Of a stretch of 64,000 bases of DNA, positions 35,547-42,340 are shown one piece after another. This DNA comes from Promicromonospora umidemergens (GTDB lineage Bacteria > Actinomycetota > Actinomycetes > Actinomycetales > Cellulomonadaceae). The stretch lies in NCBI RefSeq assembly GCF_024171995.1, contig NZ_JAMTCT010000006.1, positions 1 through 64,000 of the forward strand, in the 5' to 3' direction. Every line of letters begins with the position of its first letter. Within the stretch, counting starts at the first letter, position 1. The notes under the pieces were generated by a model. The model had not been told where the DNA came from and did no database searches. It was given only the letters and a program-made list of their open reading frames with translations. The position numbers and the translations under genes were made by a program.

Positions 35547-36398
35547 ATGAGCACCGTGACCACGACAACCCCAGACCCGGAAGGCCACACCACCGACCTC
35601 CCCGAGGCCACCCCTGTCCGCTGGGCCCGGTACATCGCCATGGGCGACTCCTTCACGGAGGGCCTGTGGGACCCGTACCCCGACGCCCCGGACGTCCAGC
35701 GCGGCTGGGCCGACGACCTCGCGGCCGTGCTCTCGGCACGCCGCATCGCCGCGGGCGAGGCGCCGCTCGAGTACGCGAACCTCGCGATCCGCGGCCGCAA
35801 GCTGCGTCCGGTCGTCGCCGAACAGCTCGATGTCACCATCGACGCCCGGCCGGACCTCGTCTCGCTGGTCGCGGGCGGCAACGACATCCTGCGCGCCTCG
35901 GCCGACATCGAGGCGATCTCGGCCGCGCTGGAGGACGCAGTCGTCGCCCTCCGCGCGTCCGGCGCCGACGTCCTGATGGGCACAGGGTTCAAGGCCGGCG
36001 CCGCGCTGAGCTGGACCAACGGCCGCACGGCCATCTTCAACGCGAACCTCTGGTCCATCGCCCGCCGTACCGGTGCCCACGTCCTCGACCTGTGGGGCAT
36101 GCGGTCGCTGGGCGACCTGCGCCTCTGGTCCGACGACCGCATCCACCTCACCCCGGAGGGGCATCAGCGGGTCGCGAACGCCGCGCTCGTGGCGCTCGGT
36201 CTCGAACCGGACGACACCGCCTACGACAGCCCGCTCGATGTCTCCCCTCCCGCCGCCTTCCGCGACGCGGCACGCGCCAACGCGGTCTGGATGCGCCAGC
36301 ACGTTGGCCCGTGGGTCAAGCGCCGGCTGACGGGCACCTCCAGCGGCGACGGTCGCTCCCCGAAGTGGCCGACGCCGCAGACGTGGCCGCGGGCGTAA
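35547..36398 (+). CDS. SGNH/GDSL hydrolase
   Basis: 283 residues. The four SGNH blocks are visible: [14 protein letters not shown] (nucleophile Ser), a Gly-containing block [13 protein letters not shown] (Asn) and [14 protein letters not shown] (catalytic Asp-His). No signal peptide is seen, so it should be a cytoplasmic esterase or lipase of unknown substrate. AGGAG lies only one base before ATG 35547, so GTG 35556 (10 bases from AGGAG) may be the real start. A hairpin follows the stop. Confidence 0.85.
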   Translation: MSTVTTTTPDPEGHTTDLPEATPVRWARYIAMGDSFTEGLWDPYPDAPDVQRGWADDLAAVLSARRIAAGEAPLEYANLAIRGRKLRPVVAEQLDVTIDARPDLVSLVAGGNDILRASADIEAISAALEDAVVALRASGADVLMGTGFKAGAALSWTNGRTAIFNANLWSIARRTGAHVLDLWGMRSLGDLRLWSDDRIHLTPEGHQRVANAALVALGLEPDDTAYDSPLDVSPPAAFRDAARANAVWMRQHVGPWVKRRLTGTSSGDGRSPKWPTPQTWPRA

Positions 36399-36436
36399 CG
36401 CCTCGTCGCGGCCTAGAATCTCGCTGGTGAAGCAGG

Positions 36437-36463
36437 GGCTCCCCGGCGTTCGCGCCGGGAGCC
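36437..36463 (+). terminator. Terminator of the SGNH hydrolase gene
   Basis: GGCTCCCCGGCG (36437-36448), loop TTCG, CGCCGGGAGCC (36453-36463): an 11-bp stem with one bulged C, 39 bases past the stop. Confidence 0.7.
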
Positions 36464-36500
36464 GCTGCCCTGTCGAAGGCGCTTGTCTCGGCGAGTAACT

Positions 36501-36528
36501 TAACCTTCTAGATAGTATAGTTTCGGCT
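36501..36528 (+). promoter_or_regulatory. AT-rich promoter/operator of the MFS gene
   Basis: TAACCTTCTAGATAGTATAG (36501-36520) is AT-rich and partly palindromic (TCTAGA). TAGTAT at 36513-36518 fits a -10 box with transcription starting about four bases before the ATG. It is the likely binding area for the downstream TetR regulator. Confidence 0.45.
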
Positions 36529-38061
36529 ATGACGATCAGCCCTCCGCTCAGCGCGCAGACGCCGCTGCTCGGCCCTCGACGGCGCTGGACGCTCCTGGTG
36601 ACCGTCGGCACCGGTCTGCTGCTGATCACCCTGGACAACTCGATCCTCTACACCGCGCTGCCCACCCTCACGCGTGAGCTCGACGCGAGCTGGACCGAGA
36701 GCCTCTGGATCATCAACGCCTACCCGTTGGTGATGACCGGGCTCCTGCTGGGTACCGGGACGCTCGGCGACAGGTTCGGCCACCGGCGCATGTTCCTGAC
36801 CGGGCTGGTCGTGTTCGGGCTGGCTTCGTTCATGGCGGCCACCGCACCCACCCCCGAGGTGCTCATCGCCGCGCGCGGCCTGCTGGCCGTCGGCGCCGCC
36901 GCGATGATGCCGGCCACGCTGGCCCTGATCCGGGTCGCCTTCGTCAACGAGCGCGAGCGCAACGTGGCGATCAGCGTGTGGGGCAGCCTTTCGGTGGTGG
37001 GTGGAGCGCTCGGGCCTATCGTCGGTGGTGCGCTGCTCGAGCACTTCGCGTGGGGATCGATCTTCCTGATCAACGTGCCGGTGGTCGTCGTCGCGGTGGT
37101 CCTCGGAGTCGCCGTCGCCCCGAAGAACGACCCGCACCCCGGTACCAGGTGGGACTTCATCTCTTCGGTGCAGGCCCTGGCCACGCTGGTCGGGCTCGTG
37201 GTGCTGATCAAGGAGGTGGTCAAGGTCGACCGCTCCGGAACCATCGTGCTCTGTGCGGCCCTGGCGACCTTCGTCGGATGGTGGCTCTTCGTCCGTCGTC
37301 AGCGGCGCCTGCCGTTCCCGCTGCTGGACCTGTCGATCTTCCGCAACGCCGCGTTCGCCTCCGGGGTCCTGGCTGCCGCGTTCGCCATGTTCGCGATGGG
37401 TGGCCTGCAGCTGGCCACCACCCAGCGGTTCCAGCTCGTGGCCGGATTCTCGCCCTTCGAGTCGGGGCTGCTGGTGGCCGCCATCGCGGTCGGGTCGCTG
37501 CCGTCCTCGATCCTGGGCGGGGCGTTCCTTCACGTCGTGGGCCTGCGGGTCCTGATCGGCGGCGGCCTCGGCGTCGGGGCCGTCGGCGTGGCCTGGACCC
37601 TGGTCGGCGTCCAGCACGGGATGGGCTGGCTGCTCGGTGGCCTGCTCGTCACAGGCTTTGGGCTGGGGTCCGCGATGTCCGTGGCCTCGACCGCGATCAT
37701 CGGGAACGTGCCGGCCCGTCGGGCGGGCATGGCCTCCTCCGTGGAGGAAGTGTCCTACGAGTTCGGCAGCCTGGCCGCCGTCGCGCTGCTCGGGTCGCTG
37801 CTGACCACCGTCTACACGATGACCATCCGCCTGCCCGACGGCGCCCCCGTCGAGGCGAGCCGGTCCATGACCGATGCGCTGACAGCGCCGGGCACCGGGC
37901 CAGAGGTCCTCGACGCCGCGTCCCGCGCGTTCGGCAACAGCTACTCCACGGTGATGGTCGTCTGCGCCGCAGTCCTGGCCGTCGGCGCTATCGTCACGAC
38001 CGTGCTGCTTCGTACCTACGGTCCTGGGTCGGAATCCTCCGCCTACGGCTCCAGCCACTGA
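36529..38061 (+). CDS. MFS multidrug exporter, DHA2 (14-TM) family
   Basis: 510 residues with about 14 transmembrane segments. Family motifs are [17 protein letters not shown] in helix 1 (motif D1), [13 protein letters not shown] (motif A) and the helix-5 motif [16 protein letters not shown] (motif C, typical of antiporters). Relatives such as QacA, SmvA and LfrA export cationic drugs and dyes by proton antiport. The gene has almost no leader, and its regulator follows after 32 bases, so both are probably co-transcribed and autoregulated. Confidence 0.92.
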   Translation: MTISPPLSAQTPLLGPRRRWTLLVTVGTGLLLITLDNSILYTALPTLTRELDASWTESLWIINAYPLVMTGLLLGTGTLGDRFGHRRMFLTGLVVFGLASFMAATAPTPEVLIAARGLLAVGAAAMMPATLALIRVAFVNERERNVAISVWGSLSVVGGALGPIVGGALLEHFAWGSIFLINVPVVVVAVVLGVAVAPKNDPHPGTRWDFISSVQALATLVGLVVLIKEVVKVDRSGTIVLCAALATFVGWWLFVRRQRRLPFPLLDLSIFRNAAFASGVLAAAFAMFAMGGLQLATTQRFQLVAGFSPFESGLLVAAIAVGSLPSSILGGAFLHVVGLRVLIGGGLGVGAVGVAWTLVGVQHGMGWLLGGLLVTGFGLGSAMSVASTAIIGNVPARRAGMASSVEEVSYEFGSLAAVALLGSLLTTVYTMTIRLPDGAPVEASRSMTDALTAPGTGPEVLDAASRAFGNSYSTVMVVCAAVLAVGAIVTTVLLRTYGPGSESSAYGSSH

Positions 38062-38093
38062 ACCGACCCACCGCGACGCGCCCCGGAGGCCCC

Positions 38094-38642
38094 GTGCGAC
38101 CGAGCAACCGCGACCACATCCTCGACGCCGCCGTGCGCGTCATCCAGCGTGAGGGCGTCACCGCCGTCACGTTCGACTCGGTGGCAGCCGAGGCAGAGCT
38201 GACGCGCGGCGGGATCATGTACCACTTCCCGTCGCGCGAGGACCTGCTGGCCGCTATCCACCAGCATCTCGCCGACCGGTGGGAGGCTTCGCTCCTGGCC
38301 GACGCCGGCCGGCCCGCCGAGCAGCTCACCGCCGACGAGCGACTGGCCGCCTACGTCCGCGTGAGCGCCCAGTCCGCGACCCGTGCCGAGCTGCAGCTCA
38401 TGCTCGAGGCCGCCACCCGCCCGGAGTGGGCAGCGCCATGGAGCTCTGTCCTTGAGCGCTGGGCGCCCGTGCCCCCCGACGCCGGGGGCGCCGACGCCTC
38501 CATGGACCGGCTCGTCACCCGGCTCGCCGCCGACGGACTGTGGATGTTCGAAGCACTCGCCTACCGCGCCATGCCGGAGGCGCAGCGCCGCGCGGTCACG
38601 GAGCACCTGGTGCGGGCGGTCGGCGCTCCAGATCGCGACTGA
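38094..38642 (+). CDS. TetR family regulator of the MFS exporter
   Basis: 182 residues from GTG 38094 with GGAGG upstream. The HTH covers residues about 8-50 (HILDAAVRVIQREGVTAVTF, VAAEAELTRGGIMYHFPSRE). The C-terminal domain has TRAELQLMLEAATRPEWA. Being downstream and co-directional with a drug exporter, it is inferred to repress it, probably at the AT-rich site before the MFS gene. Confidence 0.9.
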   Translation: MRPSNRDHILDAAVRVIQREGVTAVTFDSVAAEAELTRGGIMYHFPSREDLLAAIHQHLADRWEASLLADAGRPAEQLTADERLAAYVRVSAQSATRAELQLMLEAATRPEWAAPWSSVLERWAPVPPDAGGADASMDRLVTRLAADGLWMFEALAYRAMPEAQRRAVTEHLVRAVGAPDRD

Positions 38643-38838
38643 CTGCCACCAAGGCCCGACGACCCCTAGAACCGGCACGCGCCACGCCGGCGATAACGTG
38701 CCCGGGGTGGGTGTCGCCACCTCCATAGCCTGCGCCCCACCCGGCTCGCTGCCGAGGACCGTGGAGGTTCGCTGCGCTCGCCTGACGCGACATGTCCGAA
38801 GCCCAGCGCAGAGCAGTTTCGGGGAGCACCTGCCCCGC

Positions 38839-38961
38839 GTCGACTGCAGACCTGGTAGCGGCCCACCACTGCCGATGCAGACTTTGTTGCGGCTACGGCC
38901 CGTGGAACGGCAACCAAGTCTGCAGTCGTCGGCGAAGGGCGCGTCGAAGTCTGCAGTCGAC
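38839..38961. repeat. Cluster of inverted and direct AAGTCTGCAGTCG motifs
   Basis: GTCGACTGCAGAC (38839-38851) is the exact reverse complement of 38949-38961. Between them GCAGACTTTGTTGC (38877-38890) faces GGCAACCAAGTCTGC (38910-38924) as a stem-loop. AAGTCTGCAGTCG occurs twice directly (38916, 38947). Four copies of the same core in 123 bases, two in each orientation. Confidence 0.75.
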
Positions 38962-38963
38962 AG

Positions 38964-39074
38964 GTGAGAACGGAGACTTCCCCGGCAGTCCGGAACGGGC
39001 CGAACGAGCTGCGCTTCATCTGCGAAGGAGTCGTCCACCGGATCACCTACGTGCTGGAGCAGCTCGGCGCGTGA
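38964..39074 (+). pseudogene. Possible short ORF or 3' gene remnant
   Basis: From GTG 38964 a 36-codon frame reads to TGA 39072-39074 and ends FICEGVVHRITYVLEQLGA. The end looks protein-like (amphipathic helix), but I do not recognise a family and there is no clear Shine-Dalgarno. It could be the 3' remnant of a lost gene. Confidence 0.25.
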
Positions 39075-39090
39075 CAGCGGCGGGCTTCCG

Positions 39091-39120
39091 TTCGATCGGG
39101 ACCATGTATTCGATCGGGAC
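39091..39120. repeat. Tandem 18-bp repeat
   Basis: TTCGATCGGGAC occurs at 39091-39102 and again at 39109-39120, period 18, followed by similar bases (CATGTA, ATATAA). It lies next to the tRNA-Thr terminator. Confidence 0.6.
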
Positions 39121-39130
39121 ATATAACAGA

Positions 39131-39157
39131 GGCCCGGAACCGTTGAGATTCCGGGCC
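39131..39157 (-). terminator. Terminator of tRNA-Thr
   Basis: Perfect 9-bp stem GGCCCGGAA / TTCCGGGCC with a 9-base loop. On the minus strand it is followed by TCTGTTATATG, a short T-rich tail. Confidence 0.8.
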
Positions 39158-39160
39158 TCG

Positions 39161-39236
39161 TGGAGCCGCCTGTCGGGTTCGAACCGACGACCTTCCGCTT
39201 ACAAGGCGGGAGCTCTACCAGCTGAGCTAAGGCGGC
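39161..39236 (-). tRNA. tRNA-Thr (anticodon TGT)
   Basis: 76 bases on the minus strand with encoded CCA. Acceptor stem GCCGCCT/AGGCGGC, D-arm GCTC-AGCTGGTA-GAGC, anticodon loop CTTGTAA (anticodon TGT, reads ACN threonine codons), variable AGGTC, T-arm GTCGG-TTCGAAC-CCGAC, discriminator T. The anticodon stem has one C-A mismatch at 27-43; the rest is canonical. Confidence 0.95.
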
Positions 39237-39309
39237 GGGCGGGGAACAGCCTAGCGGTTCCCCCCACCAGAGTCCGAGTCGAGAACCACGAGCCGGCCGG
39301 AGCAGACCA

Positions 39310-39341
39310 GCGGGGCCCCGGGCCGCAGCCCGGGACCCCGC
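39310..39341 (-). terminator. Terminator of the DsbA-like gene
   Basis: GCGGGGCCCCGGG (39310-39322) pairs with 39329-39341 over 13 bp with one mismatch, about 20 bases beyond the stop of the DsbA-like gene. Confidence 0.7.
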
Positions 39342-39362
39342 CGTCCATCCACGACCTGGAGA

Positions 39363-40220
39363 CTACTCGGACGGCTCCACGGAAGGCTCCGCCGACGGCT
39401 CCTCGGACGCCGGCGCCTCACCCGTGATCGCCTGGGTCAGCCCACCGGGGCTCTGCCAGCCCTCGAAGCGCTCGCCCTCGACCAGCACGGTCGGCGTCCC
39501 GAAGCCGCCCTCGGCGTTGAGCACCGACTCATCGCTCTGCGCTTCCTCCGTGGCGGCTCTGACCCACTCCTCGTAGGTGTCGTACGCCTCACCGTCGGCG
39601 ATACCCGCAGCCACCTCGGCAGGCACACCGGCCTGCTCGGCGACCTGCGCGATCTGCTCGTCCGACAGACCGGCTGTGTTCTCCTCCGGCTGGCTCGCGA
39701 ACATCGCCTCGTGGAACGCCGTGAACTGCTCGGGCGCCTGGTCGGCGACCCACGCGGCGGCGGACGCCGCGCGCGTCGAGTAGTTGGTGCCCTGGGACGC
39801 ACGGTCCAGGATCGTGACCGGGTGCACCACGAGCGTCACGTCCCCGGCCTCGCGCATCTCGGTGATGCTCGCGCCGTTCAGCGACTCGAACTGACCGCAG
39901 ATGGGGCACATGTAGTCCACGTAGACGTCGAGGGTCTTCGCGCCCTCGTTCGTGGTCCCCGCCGCACCGTCGGCGCCGACCGGGATGCCGGTGTTCTCGA
40001 CCACGCCGGCCGGGACGCTCTCGACCTTCTCCATGGGCGACTTCTGCCCCTCGAGGAAGATCATCACGACAGCCACGACCAGGACCACGAGTCCGAGCCC
40101 GAGCGCGCTCACCACGATCGCGCGGCTCCGCTTCTCGCTCGACTGCTGCTTCTTCTGGAGTGCAAGGGCCTCGGCACGGGCGGCGTCTCGACGCTGCGCC
40201 TTGGTCATGTTCGTCGACAT
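39363..40220 (-). CDS. Membrane-anchored DsbA-family thioredoxin-fold protein
   Basis: 285 residues. A basic cytoplasmic N-terminus, one transmembrane helix (about 34-56, IVVSALGLGLVVLVVAVVMI) and an extracytoplasmic thioredoxin fold with CPIC active site (Cys105, Cys108) in VYVDYMCPICGQFESL. The cis-Pro loop is GTPTVLVEGE. The C-terminal tail is a low-complexity Glu/Pro/Ser repeat (SEEPSAEPSVEPSE). It is the actinobacterial DsbA/DSBA-like oxidoreductase that forms or repairs disulfides in exported proteins. It is separated from the upstream kinase gene by 120 bases. Confidence 0.9.
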   Translation of the reverse strand: MSTNMTKAQRRDAARAEALALQKKQQSSEKRSRAIVVSALGLGLVVLVVAVVMIFLEGQKSPMEKVESVPAGVVENTGIPVGADGAAGTTNEGAKTLDVYVDYMCPICGQFESLNGASITEMREAGDVTLVVHPVTILDRASQGTNYSTRAASAAAWVADQAPEQFTAFHEAMFASQPEENTAGLSDEQIAQVAEQAGVPAEVAAGIADGEAYDTYEEWVRAATEEAQSDESVLNAEGGFGTPTVLVEGERFEGWQSPGGLTQAITGEAPASEEPSAEPSVEPSE

Positions 40221-40340
40221 CGGGGTCCTTCGAGATGCGGGCCAATGGGGCGAGGCGCTGTGCGCCTGAGGTAAAGCCTACTCGCGCTCGCTGAGAGACT
40301 GCTGGACGTTTCAGTACGATCTCGACACCAAACCTGGGTG

Positions 40341-42164
40341 TCACCACACGACGGCGGGCCGGTCCCCCAGAGGCCACCACAGCACGTCCAGCGAACCGTC
40401 GACCAGCGGCCAGGCCGCCAGGGCCGCGAGCGCCAGCACAACCAGGGCAAGGACGGTCTTGTGCGCCCAGCCGGGGGCGATCCGGCGCAGCAGCGGTCCG
40501 GCCCCGACCCGCGTCGCGTACGACGCCGGCCCGAACCACGACACGACCACCGTCACCAGCATCGCGACGCCGAGGACGAGACTGTCGATGACGGGCTGGT
40601 TCATGCCGCCCACCGATCGTGCCTCGACGGTCAGGACGGGCGCGATGATCACGTTGCCCGGCGCGAACAGCATCAGCCCCAGCAGCACCACGATCACCCC
40701 GGAGCAGATGCCGACGGCCGCGGCGGGCAGCACGCCGAGCACCGCGCGTACGACGTGCCAGGGGGAGAGGAGCGTCGCCACGAGCGCGTCGACCCGGCGT
40801 GGCCCGTGACGCGCTCGACGGTTGCGGAACTCGTCGACGGCGATCCCCGCCAGGCGCGCCACGATCAGCAGCCCTACGAGCACGGCGGTCGCCACCCCTG
40901 GCCGGACGGCGGCGAGCGCGACGAGCGCGAGGGTGAGGGCGACGAACAGCCCGCGATAGCCGGTGACGTGCGCCGGGTTGGCAGTCGGCAGCCCGAAGGT
41001 CTGGTCGCCCGAGGACGCGCCAGGGCTCTGCGCACCGAGAGCCCGTCCGGTGACCGACCGCCCCCTGGCCACGACAGGCGCCGCGGCCAGGTCGGTCACG
41101 CCACCCACGCCGGGGCGCGCGGCGTTCGCGGCCGCCGCGGCCCCTGCAGCGGCGCCGACGCCCGCACCGCCGGCCGCCGCGGACACCGGCCGCGGCAGGA
41201 GGCCCTGCGGCATGACGCGCGTCGAGCCGAGGTCGGCCGGCATCGCGGCGGTCGGCGCGTCGGCCGAGATGTCTGCGGAGCCGAGCACCGTCGTCGGTGA
41301 GCCGTCCGGGTGCGCTGTCACACCGACGAACGCCTCCGACTCGCCCTTGAGCGCCCGCGCCACCTCGTCGGGCCCCCAGCGCTCGCCGGGCACCGCCCGC
41401 AGCGCAGCAGCGAGCGCACGTGCAGCGCGCGGCGGTAGTCCTTCGAGGTCGGCCTGGCCCTGTCGTGAGCGCCGGAGCACCAGCTCCGTCGGCCGGACAC
41501 CGAACGGCGCCCGGCCGGTGCCTGCGAACCCGAGCACGGCGGCCCAGGACCACCAGTCGGTGTCCGGGCCCGGCTCCGCGCCGTCGAGCAGCTCGGGAGC
41601 GAGATAGCCGGGGGTGCCCATGACGAATCCGGTGCGGGTGGCCCGGACGTCACCGGGGCCCTGGGCGAGCCCGAAGTCGATCAGGACCGGCCCGGTCCGC
41701 GCGATGAGCACGTTCGATGGGGTGAGGTCGCGGTGCACCACGCCGGTGCCGTGCACGGCCTCGAGAGCGTCGGCGAGCTGGTCGGCGAGCTCGAAGAGGT
41801 CCCGGGCGTCGAGCGGACCGCGCTCGTCGATCTCCTCCTCGAGGGTGGGGCCCTCGACGAGCTCGGTGACGATGAACGCGTCGGGCCCCTCGAGCTCGGC
41901 GTCCAGCACCCGAGCCACCGCGGGGTGGCGCAGGCCCTGCAGCGCTGTGGCCTCGCGGCGCAGCCGCTCGCGCGCCGTGGGGTCGTCGAGGTGGCGGTGC
42001 AGCATCTTGAGGGCGACGGCTTGCCCGCCGTCGTCCTGCGCACGGTAGACGGCACCCATGGCTCCGGAGCCGATCGCGCGCACGACCGTGTACCCGCCGA
42101 GCTTCGAGCCGGGAGCGGGGCCAGCACCGTTCGAGGACGCCGTCGAGGCCTCCACCTCCTTCAT
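40341..42164 (-). CDS. Ser/Thr protein kinase with multi-pass C-terminal domain
   Basis: 607 residues. Kinase domain (about 24-285): Gly loop IGSGAMGAVYRA, Lys53, HRD 144-146, DFG 163-165, APE-like YLAPELL. The catalytic-loop Lys of HRDLKPxN is replaced by Thr (HRDLTPSNVL). An Ala/Gly/Pro linker (about 295-385) is followed by five or six transmembrane helices (about 395-600). Actinobacterial STPKs usually have one TM and an external sensor; a multi-pass end suggests membrane sensing or transport. TACGGT 7-8 bases before ATG 42164 suggests a nearly leaderless mRNA. Confidence 0.88.
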   Translation of the reverse strand: MKEVEASTASSNGAGPAPGSKLGGYTVVRAIGSGAMGAVYRAQDDGGQAVALKMLHRHLDDPTARERLRREATALQGLRHPAVARVLDAELEGPDAFIVTELVEGPTLEEEIDERGPLDARDLFELADQLADALEAVHGTGVVHRDLTPSNVLIARTGPVLIDFGLAQGPGDVRATRTGFVMGTPGYLAPELLDGAEPGPDTDWWSWAAVLGFAGTGRAPFGVRPTELVLRRSRQGQADLEGLPPRAARALAAALRAVPGERWGPDEVARALKGESEAFVGVTAHPDGSPTTVLGSADISADAPTAAMPADLGSTRVMPQGLLPRPVSAAAGGAGVGAAAGAAAAANAARPGVGGVTDLAAAPVVARGRSVTGRALGAQSPGASSGDQTFGLPTANPAHVTGYRGLFVALTLALVALAAVRPGVATAVLVGLLIVARLAGIAVDEFRNRRARHGPRRVDALVATLLSPWHVVRAVLGVLPAAAVGICSGVIVVLLGLMLFAPGNVIIAPVLTVEARSVGGMNQPVIDSLVLGVAMLVTVVVSWFGPASYATRVGAGPLLRRIAPGWAHKTVLALVVLALAALAAWPLVDGSLDVLWWPLGDRPAVVW

Positions 42165-42290
42165 GTGGCACACCGTAGCCGTCGCGGACCGGCGACGCCC
42201 GCCAAGTCTCAGCCCTCTGACCAGCGCCAAAGCGTGACGAAACCCACGTTACCGACGACCTCGTTACCCTGAACAGGTACGGGAACTCGG

Positions 42291-42324
42291 TACTCTTGAC
42301 ATTGCGCAGCGAGACTCCTACACA
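42291..42324 (+). promoter_or_regulatory. Promoter region of the trehalose gene
   Basis: TACTCT at 42291-42296 fits a -10 box that leaves the AAGGAG (42328-42333) in the mRNA. TTGACA at 42296-42301 with TACACA 17 bases later (42319-42324) is a second possible pair, but its start would fall inside the Shine-Dalgarno. Confidence 0.4.
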
Positions 42325-42340
42325 CCTAAGGAGAAATACA

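Larger units (their letters stand above)
38643..39160. other. 518-bp gene-free region
   Basis: No ORF here shows coding character except possibly a short frame at 38964-39074 (36 codons, ending ITYVLEQLGA), which may be a gene remnant. The region holds a hairpin GGGTGGG/CCCACCC near 38706-38743, a cluster of AAGTCTGCA motifs in both orientations (38839-38961), an 18-bp tandem repeat (39091-39120) and the terminator of the tRNA gene. Confidence 0.6.

Noticed and set aside
36508-38058. 516-codon open frame on the minus strand opposite the MFS gene, rich in His, Gln and Asp
   Set aside because: It is the antisense shadow of a clear 14-TM transporter; high-GC codon bias opens long antisense frames and the product has no domain logic.
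38839-38961. Possible CRISPR array
   Set aside because: Motifs are in both orientations with unequal spacing, no constant repeat-spacer length, and no cas genes in the window.
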